In this document: positions 30,165-38,596 of the stretch, in pieces
Layout: each line of letters begins with the position of its first letter
Numbering within the stretch: position 1 is the stretch's first letter
DNA from: Candidatus Sericytochromatia bacterium
GTDB lineage: Bacteria; Cyanobacteriota; Sericytochromatia; UBA7694; JACMQJ01
Assembly: GCA_026004035.1 (NCBI GenBank)
Contig: BPII01000013.1
Coordinates: forward strand, 1 to 63,736
Direction: 5' to 3'
Length of the DNA: 63,736 bases
The notes under the pieces: model-generated
Databases searched by the model: none
What the model saw: the letters and a program-made list of their open reading frames with translations, nothing else
What the model was told of the DNA's origin: nothing
Made by a program: the position numbers and the translations under genes

Positions 30165-31676
30165 TTATCTTAGTAATTTTCCTGAATTATCTACGATTTC
30201 TAAGTTATTAAAATCCTTTTTTAAATTTAAAATGTTTTCTTTAAATGAATAGTCAAAGATTTTCAAATTATTTAAATCTAAAGTTATATTGGCATTTTTA
30301 GGTAATTTTTCTATTTTATCTTTAAAATATAACCAATTTAAAAATATTCCTGCTTCTTCTATCTTTATATTGAAAGTATTATCGGAGTTAGATATTATTT
30401 CAATTTTTCCTTTGAATAAAAATTTTGTTTTTAAACCTTTTACATATAAAATTACTAGTTGTAATAAAACTCCCATGAATATACCAACTAGTAAATCTTC
30501 ATATATTGTAAAAAATATTGTTACCAAAAATATAGCTAATTGATCTTTTCCCATTTCATAAGCATGTTTAAATTCTCTCGGATGAGCAAGATTTATACCA
30601 ACAGAAATAAGCATAGCAGCTAATGCTGAAGTTGGTATCATTTCTATAACATTAGGTATTAGTAATAAGAATAGTAATATAAAAAAACCATGGAAAAAAT
30701 TAGCCCATTGACTTTTTGCACCATTTGCTATATTTGTAGAACTTCTAGCTACTTCTGAAATCATAGGTAATCCTCCTAATAAACCAGATATAGTATTACC
30801 TATTCCAACAGCTATTAAATCTTTGTCAGTATTTGATTTTCCTTTATTAGGGTCAAGTATATCTACAGCCTTTACTGTTAATAATGATTCTAAGGAACCA
30901 ACAAGAGCAATCATAATAACATATTTTATAAATATTCCAGTTTGATTTATTCCTGAAAAATCTACATTTAATTTTATATTTTCAAAAAAATTTCCTATAT
31001 GTAATAAAGCATATGGAGGCTCTGTATGTTTAAAGTCCATCATTAACCCTAATGGTATAGTTATTAATAAAACAATTAGTGGTGCAGGTATTTTTTTTAT
31101 TAAATCTATTTTTATTTTTTTCCAAAATAACATTATAAAAAGACTAATAAAACCTATAATAGATGCCTTTATATCTAGATTTTTTATTATATAAAAAATA
31201 CTGAAAATAGTTTCAAATAAAGACTTTCCTTTTACAATTTCAGGATTAACATTTAATAAAACGGATATTTGTTTTATTATTATGATTAATCCTATTGCTG
31301 CAAGCATTCCATGTATAGCTGATATTGGAAATATTTCAGCCATTTTACCTAATTTCATTAAACCAAATATTATTTGAATAATTCCAGCTACTACTATCGC
31401 TCCAAGTGTTAATCTCCAACCAACTTCTCCTCCACCAAATTCACTAACAGCACCTATTATTATTACTATTAAACCAGCTGCTGGGCCTTTTATAGATAAT
31501 TTACAACCTGTAAAAAATGTTACTATTATTCCTCCTATTATTGCTGTTAATAGTCCCATAGCTGGTGGAAACTCTGAAGCTTTAGCTATACCTAAACTTA
31601 AAGGCATTGCTAAGAATGATATTATTAAACCTGATATAATATCATCTACAATATTTTTTGATAAATTTTTTTGCAT
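30165..31676 (-). CDS. SulP-family anion (probably bicarbonate) transporter
   Basis: 503-residue SLC26/SulP permease. The family signatures are seen in FLAMPLSLGIAKASEFPPAM (TM1), KLSIKGPAAGLIVIIIGAV, and NTISGLLGGLPMISEVARSS (TM8). The C-terminus is a short STAS-like tail (TLDLNNLKIFDYS). SulP proteins such as BicA import bicarbonate with sodium; others carry sulfate. Its position as first gene of sulP-dabA-dabB argues for inorganic carbon. The start ATG has no strong SD; an A/T palindrome lies 67 bp upstream. Confidence 0.9.
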   Translation of the reverse strand: MQKNLSKNIVDDIISGLIISFLAMPLSLGIAKASEFPPAMGLLTAIIGGIIVTFFTGCKLSIKGPAAGLIVIIIGAVSEFGGGEVGWRLTLGAIVVAGIIQIIFGLMKLGKMAEIFPISAIHGMLAAIGLIIIIKQISVLLNVNPEIVKGKSLFETIFSIFYIIKNLDIKASIIGFISLFIMLFWKKIKIDLIKKIPAPLIVLLITIPLGLMMDFKHTEPPYALLHIGNFFENIKLNVDFSGINQTGIFIKYVIMIALVGSLESLLTVKAVDILDPNKGKSNTDKDLIAVGIGNTISGLLGGLPMISEVARSSTNIANGAKSQWANFFHGFFILLFLLLIPNVIEMIPTSALAAMLISVGINLAHPREFKHAYEMGKDQLAIFLVTIFFTIYEDLLVGIFMGVLLQLVILYVKGLKTKFLFKGKIEIISNSDNTFNIKIEEAGIFLNWLYFKDKIEKLPKNANITLDLNNLKIFDYSFKENILNLKKDFNNLEIVDNSGKLLR

Positions 31677-32000
31677 ATTTTATTTTAATTAAATTATTAC
31701 AATTAAATTGTAAAAATTTACTTCTTAATTATTATTGATAATTTAATTATTTATTAATTAATAAATAATTAATTTTTACTTAATTTTCTAAGTTTTCAAT
31801 AAACTTATTGAACTAAATATATTTAGTATTTATGTTTCATTTTTAATTTATTATTTACATCATTTGGTATTAATTTAAGTACTAAAAAACTAATTATAAG
31901 AAAAAAGCTTTTTCAAATAAGATTAAAAGCTTCTTTAATAATTTAAATTACACTATTTAAATAATATACATAAAGTCATTTTTTTGATATTATATTGATT
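31677..32000. other. Divergent intergenic region sulP / TPR gene
   Basis: 324 bp without ORFs. It contains the long palindrome at 31743-31772 and a second small palindrome AAAAAGCTTTTT around 31902-31913, followed by TTAAAAGCTTCTTTAA. Promoters of both flanking operons must be here, but the extreme A+T content prevents a reliable call. Confidence 0.55.
31743..31772. promoter_or_regulatory. 30-bp perfect A/T palindrome, candidate operator
   Basis: TTAATTATTTATTAA followed by its exact reverse complement, with no spacer or mismatch over 30 bp. It lies 67 bp upstream of the sulP start. It consists only of A and T, so some chance contribution is likely, but perfect pairing over this length stands out from the other spacers. 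It may bind a dimeric regulator of the carbon-uptake operon or form a cruciform. Confidence 0.45.
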
Positions 32001-32792
32001 ATGTCAGAGTATAAAAAAGTTTTGGATTTAGCTATTGGACTTGGTAAAGATAATGCTATTGAGCTAGCAAAAGCAATACTAGATTATTATTCCGTTAATT
32101 TAAAAGGTTCAGAATATATAGATGAACTTATAGAAATAGCTATAGAATTTGAAAAAAAAGGAGATTTTGATAAAGCAATAGACCTTTATAATAAAGCTGA
32201 AAAAAGAGCAAAAATTTTTGATGACAAAAAAGGTTTATCTTCTGTTTATGGAAATATCGGGGTAGTTTATAGTAATTTAAAAGATTATAATAAAGCTATT
32301 GAATTTTATGAAAAAGCTATAAAAATAGCAAAAGATAATAATGACTATCAAGAAGTAGGTATTTTATATAATAATATAGGTTTCGCTTACAAAAGCATCA
32401 TGAAGTATAAAGAAGCTACACAATGTTACTTTAAATCATTAGAAAATTTAAGAAAAGTAGATGATAAATTAAGTATGTCAGCAACATATTTTAATTTAGC
32501 TGATGTATATTCAAAAGTAGAAGATTTTGAGTCTGCTATAGAATTTATAGATGAAGCAATTAAATTAGATAAAGTAATTAATAAAGATGCTTTAAGAACA
32601 GATTTAAAATATAGAGATTCTTTAGAAAAAAAACTAATAAAATTAACAGGAAAAAATAAGCCTTTGGAAATCAATTTGGAAGAAGATGAAAACAAAAAGC
32701 TACTGGAAGATGATGAAGATAACAATAATAAAGATAATAATAGTAAAAAGAGTAAATTTGGGTTAAATTGGTTATGGAAAAAAAAATATTAA
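32001..32792 (+). CDS. TPR-repeat protein, cytosolic
   Basis: 263 residues from the ATG at 32001 (a TTG two codons upstream is less likely). Tetratricopeptide repeats run from about 45 to 200: ELIEIAIEFEKKGDFDKAID, SSVYGNIGVVYSNLKDYNKA, GILYNNIGFAYKSIMKYKEA, SATYFNLADVYSKVEDFESA. The last 50 residues are very acidic then basic (LEEDENKKLLEDDEDNNNKD) and end in KSKFGLNWLWKKKY. No signal peptide. Its 3' end overlaps the next gene by 19 nt. Presumed scaffold; partner probably encoded in the same operon. Confidence 0.82.
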   Translation: MSEYKKVLDLAIGLGKDNAIELAKAILDYYSVNLKGSEYIDELIEIAIEFEKKGDFDKAIDLYNKAEKRAKIFDDKKGLSSVYGNIGVVYSNLKDYNKAIEFYEKAIKIAKDNNDYQEVGILYNNIGFAYKSIMKYKEATQCYFKSLENLRKVDDKLSMSATYFNLADVYSKVEDFESAIEFIDEAIKLDKVINKDALRTDLKYRDSLEKKLIKLTGKNKPLEINLEEDENKKLLEDDEDNNNKDNNSKKSKFGLNWLWKKKY

Positions 32793-34567
32793 TTTCTTTC
32801 TTATTTACTGTCTTGATTAATTTTAATGTAAAAGCTGATCATAAGTTAAGTGATTATCAAATTGATTTGTACGGAATAAATTCTGCTAAAATTTTAAAAG
32901 ATAAAATAATATCTTCAAGTAATAGTGGTGTTGTAAGAATTAATGATTTATTAAGTGGAACTTTGCTTAATGAAATATCAGCTAAAAGTATTGGTGATAT
33001 TTTAATAAGTAATGAATATATAATTTCTTATGATGATAACAATGTTAATATATGGAATATAAATAACTACTCTTTAATAAAAAAAATTTCTTATCAAAAT
33101 AGAGAAATAACATCAATAGCTTTGTCTAAAGATAATAAAATTATTGCAATATCAAGCTCAGACAAAACTATAGATTTATGGAATTTAGAAAAAAATAATT
33201 TAATAAAAACTTTTTCAACTTTTAATTACCCAATAAGAAATATTTCATTTAGCCCAGATAATAAATATATTGCTGCTTGTTCTTCATATAAGGATGCTTT
33301 AAAGATTTTTGATATAAAAAATAATTTAGTAGTAAAAAATTTAAATCTTGATACAAATTCTTTTATATCATCAGATTTTAGTTCAGATGGAAAATATTTA
33401 GCTATTTCTTCTGATAGCGGAATTTTGAATATAATAGATATGAATAATTTTGAAATAATAAAAGAAATAAAACAAGATAATTCTTTTATAACAAAACTAA
33501 AATTTAGTAATAACTCTAAATACTTATTAGCTGGTGATTCTTTAGGTAATCTAACTATTTTTGATACTAGAGATTGGAATATAGTAAAAGTATTAAAAGG
33601 TAATTTGTTTATAAATGACATAGATATAGATAATAATGATAATTATCTTGTAGTTTCAAATATATCAGGAAATATAAATGTATATAGAAATAATTCTTTT
33701 AAAAAGTTAGAAATGAAATTTTTACATAATAATGATATATATAAAGTTTTATATAGTCCTGATAATAAATATATTGTTTCAACTGGTAAGTCATCTAAAA
33801 TAATTTTTTCTGATGCTTTTTCTTTAAAAGAAAAGTTTTACATAGAAGATTTGGAATCAAAAGGTATAAATGATATTTGTTTTTTAGATAGAAATATTCT
33901 AGTATCAGCTGGAAATGATGGTTTTATAAAATTTTGGAATATAAATACAAAGTCTTTGATAAATAAAATAAATACTGGTGATGAAAATATTTATGTATTA
34001 AATACTTTTAATGATTACTTAATATCAGGTGGTAGTTCAGGTTTGATTAAGTTTTGGGATAAAAATAATAATTTAAAAATAATTTTAAAACAAAATGGCT
34101 ATGTTAAATCTATAGTTTTTAATAAAGATAAATCTTTAATGGCTTCATCTGGTTATGACGGATATATTTACTTTTGGGATACAGTAGATTTTAACTTAAT
34201 TGATACTATAAAAGCACATACTTATCCGATATTATCAATTGATTTTAGCAAAGATAATAAATATATTGTTTCTTCTTCTAATGATAATACTATAAAAATA
34301 TGGAATATTAAAACATTAGAAAATGTAAAAACTTTAAATATAGATGGGATTATTAAATTTTTAAAATTTTCAGACGATAACAGATTTCTTATTGGAACAT
34401 CCAATAAAAAAAATATAGTTGTATGGAATACAGATGATTTTAGTGAATATGCTAATTTAAAAGAACATGAAGCAAACGTTGAAAATATAGTTTTTTCAAA
34501 TGATAATAGATTTATGGTTTCAGCTGGTTATGATGGAAATATTATTTTATGGGAAATATCCTTTTAA
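32774..34567 (+). CDS. Secreted WD40 beta-propeller protein
   Basis: 597 residues from the ATG at 32774. A signal peptide (KILISFLFTVLINFNVKAD) is followed by about fourteen WD40-like blades, i.e. probably two propellers. Typical blades: SIALSKDNKIIAISSSDKTI ... DLWNL, NISFSPDNKYIAACSSY, SIDFSKDNKYIVSSSNDNTI ... KIWNI, NIVFSNDNRFMVSAGYDGNI ... ILWEI. WD40 proteins outside the cytoplasm are uncommon in bacteria. The gene overlaps both neighbours by 19 nt, so it is coupled to the TPR gene before it and the micro-lipoprotein after it. Confidence 0.85.
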   Translation: MEKKILISFLFTVLINFNVKADHKLSDYQIDLYGINSAKILKDKIISSSNSGVVRINDLLSGTLLNEISAKSIGDILISNEYIISYDDNNVNIWNINNYSLIKKISYQNREITSIALSKDNKIIAISSSDKTIDLWNLEKNNLIKTFSTFNYPIRNISFSPDNKYIAACSSYKDALKIFDIKNNLVVKNLNLDTNSFISSDFSSDGKYLAISSDSGILNIIDMNNFEIIKEIKQDNSFITKLKFSNNSKYLLAGDSLGNLTIFDTRDWNIVKVLKGNLFINDIDIDNNDNYLVVSNISGNINVYRNNSFKKLEMKFLHNNDIYKVLYSPDNKYIVSTGKSSKIIFSDAFSLKEKFYIEDLESKGINDICFLDRNILVSAGNDGFIKFWNINTKSLINKINTGDENIYVLNTFNDYLISGGSSGLIKFWDKNNNLKIILKQNGYVKSIVFNKDKSLMASSGYDGYIYFWDTVDFNLIDTIKAHTYPILSIDFSKDNKYIVSSSNDNTIKIWNIKTLENVKTLNIDGIIKFLKFSDDNRFLIGTSNKKNIVVWNTDDFSEYANLKEHEANVENIVFSNDNRFMVSAGYDGNIILWEISF

Positions 34568-34677
34568 AATTTTTATTTTTTTTAATTCTTATTTTAAATT
34601 CTTGTTCTACAATTGTAACAAAAAATTTTGAAAATAGTAAAACAAATATTGCTAGTAATAAAACTATTCAAATTTAA
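34549..34677 (+). CDS. 42-residue micro-lipoprotein
   Basis: Short ORF starting MGNILLKFLFFLILILNSCS; lipobox LNSC gives lipidated Cys19 after a classic hydrophobic signal, then a 23-residue polar mature part (TIVTKNFENSKTNIASNKT, ending IQI). It starts inside the WD40 gene (19-nt overlap) and ends 16 nt before the BatA-like gene. A full lipoprotein signal in the one open frame between two clearly coupled genes argues for a real product, comparable in size to entericidin- or Lpp-like peptides. Confidence 0.6.
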   Translation: MGNILLKFLFFLILILNSCSTIVTKNFENSKTNIASNKTIQI

Positions 34678-34693
34678 AAAATAAAAAATTATC

Positions 34694-35686
34694 ATGATTT
34701 TTGCTAATAAATGGGCTTTTTTACTTTTTTTATTAATACCTATATATATTTTTTTAAATTATAGAAATAAAGATAAATCATTTATTTTTAATAAAACAGA
34801 TTTTTTTGAAAATAAACTAACTTTTAGAATAATTATATATAAATTATTATTTCCATTGAGAATAATAATATTGATTTTATTAATACTTTCCATAGCAAGA
34901 CCTCAAATAGTAAATGAAAAAGCAGAAAAAATAATAAAAGGAATAGATTTAGTTTTAACAATAGATTTATCAAAAAGTATGTTAGCTCAGGACTTATTAC
35001 CAGATAGAATTTCTGTAGCAAAAGAAGTTATTATAAATTTTATAAAAAAACAAAAAGATAATAGAATAGGTTTAGTTGTCTTTTCAGGAAGGTCATTTAC
35101 ATTATCCCCATTAACAACAGATTATAAAGCTTTAGAATCAATGATTAATGACTTATCGGTAGAAACTATAAAGGTAGATGGAACTGCAATAGGAATGGCA
35201 ATACTAAATTCAATATATCTTTTTCAAAATAATAAAGAAAGAACAAAAGTAGTTATTTTACTTACTGATGGTGAAAATAATGTAAATGAAGTTAGTATAG
35301 ATAAAGCTATAAAGATAGCTAAATATAAAAATGTAAAAATATATACTATTGGTTTAGGTAAAAAAGAAGGAGTGCCAATACCTATAAAAATTTTTGAAAA
35401 TAATGTAGTATATGCAAGAGATATTAATGGGAATATTATTTATTCTAAAATAAACGAAGAAGAATTAAAAAAAATATCTATTGAAACAAATGGACTTTAT
35501 TTTAATGCTGATAAAAAAAATATACTTGAAGATATTTATAATAAGATAAACAATTTAGAAAAAACAGAGATAAAATTAATTTCAAAAAAAACATTTGAGG
35601 AAAAATTCTATTACTTTACTATACCTGCTTTGTTTTTTCTTATATTAGAATTTATCTTAAAAGTTACTTATTTAGTCTTATTATGA
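34694..35686 (+). CDS. BatA-like von Willebrand factor A membrane protein
   Basis: 330 residues. Two N-terminal helices (about 6-20 and 50-70), a vWA domain at 88-280 and a C-terminal helix (YYFTIPALFFLILEFILKV) give the BatA topology. The metal-ion adhesion site is intact: DLSKSM, the Thr in DGTAIGMA, and Asp in LLTDGENN. BatA belongs to the Bat (Bacteroides aerotolerance) proteins, normally encoded with a MoxR ATPase, a DUF58 protein and BatB-E; none is here. In this operon it follows TPR, WD40 and lipoprotein genes. The last 19 nt overlap the 3' end of the convergent ppiC-like gene. Confidence 0.85.
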   Translation: MIFANKWAFLLFLLIPIYIFLNYRNKDKSFIFNKTDFFENKLTFRIIIYKLLFPLRIIILILLILSIARPQIVNEKAEKIIKGIDLVLTIDLSKSMLAQDLLPDRISVAKEVIINFIKKQKDNRIGLVVFSGRSFTLSPLTTDYKALESMINDLSVETIKVDGTAIGMAILNSIYLFQNNKERTKVVILLTDGENNVNEVSIDKAIKIAKYKNVKIYTIGLGKKEGVPIPIKIFENNVVYARDINGNIIYSKINEEELKKISIETNGLYFNADKKNILEDIYNKINNLEKTEIKLISKKTFEEKFYYFTIPALFFLILEFILKVTYLVLL

Positions 35687-36798
35687 TTTTCCATTATTTT
35701 CTCTGAAGGCTTTTCTGATGGAGTAATAACCTTTATTGAAGCTGATGGATTAGAAGAAGGAGGACTAACTGTTATAGATGATTCTAAAGGTTTGAAAATA
35801 TAATTTTCTATTTTTGCATTTTTTCTTAATTCTTCAATATAATTTTTTAATATTTCTGTCTTTTTTTGTTCTTTTAATTTATTTTCAACTTCTTTCTTTG
35901 ATTTTTCAAAATCAAATTTTTCAGCTTTTTCAAAACCTGTTTTTTTTATTATATGAAACCCAAATTGAGTTTTTACAGGCTTACTAACTTCGTTTAATTT
36001 CAAATCCCATGCTACTTTTTCAAATTCTGGTACCATTTGTCCTTTTGCAAAAAATCCTAAATCACCACCTTTATTTTTACTTCCTGGGTCTTCTGAATAT
36101 TTTTCAGCTAACTTTGAAAAATCTTCACCTTTATTAATTTTATCTAATATTTCATTAGCAAGTTTTTCATCTTTAACCAATATATGTGAAGCTTTTACTT
36201 TTTCTTTTTTATCAAATAAATCTTTATTTTTTTCATAATAATCTCTTAACTCTTTATCAGTAGTTTTAAATTTATCATCAAGTATTTTATTTTTAACTTT
36301 CTCTATTAACAATTCTTCATTAATAGAGTTTTTTAGAATTGACAAAGTTAATCCATTAGCTTTCAAAGCATCTTTAAAAGATTTTTCATCATTATTAAAA
36401 TTATTTTTCTTTATTTCGTCTATTCTATTTTGTATTTCCTGTCTATCTACAGTAATATCAAGTTTTTTTGCTTCTTGTATAAGTAACTTATTGTTAATTA
36501 AGTTATCTAAAGTATTTTTTTGTATTTCTGATAATATATTTGCTCCTGATGGTGAATTAAAATCTGTTCTAAGTAATTGCACATACTGAAACTTCATTCT
36601 CTCAACAGCTTTATTGTACTCACTTTTTGTAACATAATCATTATTTACTCTAGCTGCATATAACTTTTCTGGAGGAGTTCCAAAATAAGCAATAGATATA
36701 CTTATGATTATAATAATTGCTGAAACAGATAAAGCTACTATCAAACCACTTTTAGTGTAATCATCTTCTAACTTTATTACCTTTATTTTTTTTGACAT
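35668..36798 (-). CDS. Membrane-anchored PpiC/SurA-like prolyl isomerase (second copy)
   Basis: 376 residues with one N-terminal anchor (GLIVALSVSAIIIIISISIA), a SurA-N/helical chaperone region (about 45-200) and one parvulin domain (about 200-300) with KASHILVKDEKLANEIL, YSEDPGSKNKGGDLGFF, MVPEFEKVAW and FGFHIIKKTG. The tail is Ser/Pro-rich (SSITVSPPSSNPSAS). Folding helper for exported proteins at the periplasmic face. Its start is adjacent to the stop of the paralogue at 36798-37817 (1-nt overlap). Confidence 0.92.
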   Translation of the reverse strand: MSKKIKVIKLEDDYTKSGLIVALSVSAIIIIISISIAYFGTPPEKLYAARVNNDYVTKSEYNKAVERMKFQYVQLLRTDFNSPSGANILSEIQKNTLDNLINNKLLIQEAKKLDITVDRQEIQNRIDEIKKNNFNNDEKSFKDALKANGLTLSILKNSINEELLIEKVKNKILDDKFKTTDKELRDYYEKNKDLFDKKEKVKASHILVKDEKLANEILDKINKGEDFSKLAEKYSEDPGSKNKGGDLGFFAKGQMVPEFEKVAWDLKLNEVSKPVKTQFGFHIIKKTGFEKAEKFDFEKSKKEVENKLKEQKKTEILKNYIEELRKNAKIENYIFKPLESSITVSPPSSNPSASIKVITPSEKPSEKIMENHNKTK

Positions 36799-37817
36799 TA
36801 TTTCTTTTCTTCTTTCTTTAATTCTAAGTTTTTATAAGATGCTGTATAAACAATATCAGCTTCTTCTAATGCTTTTTTAGTCCATTCCATAACAAAAGCT
36901 CTTTTCTTTTCTTCTTTAAGATCACTTTCAACAATAGGTCTTGCATCTTTATAAGAAACAACTGATTTAGGTTTATATCCAGTCTTTTTTATTATGTGAT
37001 AACCAAAATTTGTTTTTACAGGTTTACTTATTTCATTTAATTTTAAACTCCATGCTGTTTTTTCAAACTCTGGTACCATCATTCCTTTTTGAAAATAGCC
37101 TAATCTTCCTCCATTAGATTTACTTCCTGGATCTTCAGAATACTTTTGAGCTAAAGAGTCAAAATCTTCACCTTTTTGTAACCTATCATATATTTCATTA
37201 GCTAATTTTTGATCTTTCACCAAAATATGTTGAGCTTCAATAGCTTCTTCCTGTGTAAATTGAAATATCTTAGATTCATAAGCTTTTTTCAAATCTTCTT
37301 CTGTTATTTTTATATTCTCTTCAAAAAGTTTGTCCATTAATTTTTGAAAAGTTAATCTATCTTTTAATATTTTTAATAAAGCTTGTTCTGTTAAACCTCT
37401 ATCTTTTAGTGCTTTTCTATATTGACTTTCATTATTTCTAAAAGTATCAGCTTTAATTTTTTGTAACTCACTATTAACCATATCTTCAGTAACTAATATA
37501 TTTTTTTCTTCAGCTTTTTGATATATTATTTTAGATAAGGTTAATTCTTCAATAGCTTTTTTTCTAAGATTATCAAAATCTTTGAATCCATTATCTGTTT
37601 TAAAGTCAACAGGACTTTGTGCAGTGAAAGAATTCTTTATCCTTGAAAATGTATCTTTAAATTCTTTAGAAGATATAGCTTTTCCATTAACTGTTGCTAT
37701 AATATTTTTACCTTCAAATACTATTTTTCCAAAAGTATATGCTGAAAAAACAGTAAGTAATGTTAAAGATAATCCTAAAGATAAGTTTATATAAAATTCT
37801 TTTTTAGTATATTCCAC
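36798..37817 (-). CDS. Membrane-anchored PpiC/SurA-like prolyl isomerase (first copy)
   Basis: 339 residues, same design as the downstream gene: anchor helix (INLSLGLSLTLLTVFSAYTF), SurA-N-like region and a parvulin domain with EAQHILVKDQKLANEIYDR, YSEDPGSKSNGGRLGYF, MVPEFEKTAW and FGYHIIKKTGY. The two proteins agree almost word for word in the parvulin domain but differ in their N-terminal chaperone parts, so a tandem duplication followed by specialisation of the client-binding region is likely. It is first of the pair and probably carries the promoter (37818-37900). Confidence 0.92.
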   Translation of the reverse strand: MEYTKKEFYINLSLGLSLTLLTVFSAYTFGKIVFEGKNIIATVNGKAISSKEFKDTFSRIKNSFTAQSPVDFKTDNGFKDFDNLRKKAIEELTLSKIIYQKAEEKNILVTEDMVNSELQKIKADTFRNNESQYRKALKDRGLTEQALLKILKDRLTFQKLMDKLFEENIKITEEDLKKAYESKIFQFTQEEAIEAQHILVKDQKLANEIYDRLQKGEDFDSLAQKYSEDPGSKSNGGRLGYFQKGMMVPEFEKTAWSLKLNEISKPVKTNFGYHIIKKTGYKPKSVVSYKDARPIVESDLKEEKKRAFVMEWTKKALEEADIVYTASYKNLELKKEEKK

Positions 37818-38017
37818 AATTTAATGTTCCTCCAAAAAATATTTTTAAAATTATAATATGACATAATATAGGTAAAATTGCAATATAAAGTAACTTAAAG
37901 TAAAAATATTGTTTTTTTTATGAATAAAAGAAAATATAAAAAAAAATTATAAAGTTTTGTAAATTAAACTGTTACGATTATATAAGATAAAAAACTTTTA
38001 TATAAATACAGAATATT

Positions 38018-38043
38018 AGGTCAATAAAAAATAAATTAGACCT
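38018..38043 (-). terminator. Weak terminator-like hairpin
   Basis: AGGTC at 38018-38022 pairs with GACCT at 38039-38043 around an A+T loop, 30 bp beyond the stop of the repeat lipoprotein on the minus strand. The stem is only five pairs and lacks a U-run on that strand. This is the only structured element in the 255-bp spacer 37818-38072. Confidence 0.3.
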
Positions 38044-38072
38044 GTTTTTAAACAATAAAGTATTTGTGTAAT

Positions 38073-38390
38073 CTAACTTCCTCCACCAGTAAAACCACTA
38101 CCTCCAAAATTAGGTGTAGAAGTTGCTGTAGGACTTGCTGTTGGAGTTGCTGTAGGACTTACTGTTGATGTTGCTGTAGGACTTGCTGTTGATGTTGCTG
38201 CAGGATTTGCTGTTGATGTTGCTGCAGGATTTGCTGTTGATGTTGCTGTGGGTTCAGAAGTTGTTGTAGGACTTGCTGTTGATGTAGGACTTTGAGTAGG
38301 CAGTGTTTGTTGACCAGTAGGACAACCATAAATAGATAAAAGTGCAATTGTAGTTGATACTAAAATAGCACTTTTTGAAAAATACTTCAT
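38073..38390 (-). CDS. Small lipoprotein with 8-residue Thr/Ser/Ala/Pro repeats
   Basis: 105 residues: signal with lipobox IYGC (Cys23), then a low-complexity mature part built from units close to SPTATSTA / NPAATSTA, ending GGSGFTGGGS. The tail resembles extended, possibly O-glycosylated spacers of surface proteins. It is preceded by a good AAGGAG site (TTAAGGAGATAATAAATG). The gene is a tandem DNA repeat and may vary in copy number between strains. Confidence 0.75.
   Translation of the reverse strand: MKYFSKSAILVSTTIALLSIYGCPTGQQTLPTQSPTSTASPTTTSEPTATSTANPAATSTANPAATSTASPTATSTVSPTATPTASPTATSTPNFGGSGFTGGGS
38101..38282. repeat. 24-bp imperfect tandem repeat inside lipoprotein gene
   Basis: About seven imperfect units of 24 bp (eight codons), e.g. 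GTAGGACTTGCTGTTGATGT on the plus strand, with 18-bp half variants. The least diverged are at about 38195-38240, where two units are almost identical (GCTGCAGGATTTGCTGTTGA). Unit length is a multiple of three, so slippage changes length without breaking the frame. Confidence 0.75.
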
Positions 38391-38596
38391 TTATTATCTC
38401 CTTAATCTAAAAATAAAAATGGTACAAAGTAATTTGTATAATATACCATAATTTTCTTTTTTTGTATTATATAAATCACAAATTAACTTAAAAAAAATTA
38501 AAATAAATTTCAAAAAATAAGAAAGTATTAAAAAAACTATGTTTTTATTTTTAGAATATACTTAAATTGTATTTTTAGAATAAATTAATATTTGAT

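Noticed and set aside
31995..32000. TTG at 31995 as the start of the TPR gene (and TTG at 32768 for the WD40 gene, TTG at 40290 for the barrel gene)
   Set aside because: An ATG lies two to five codons downstream in each case and gives a more typical N-terminus or signal peptide.
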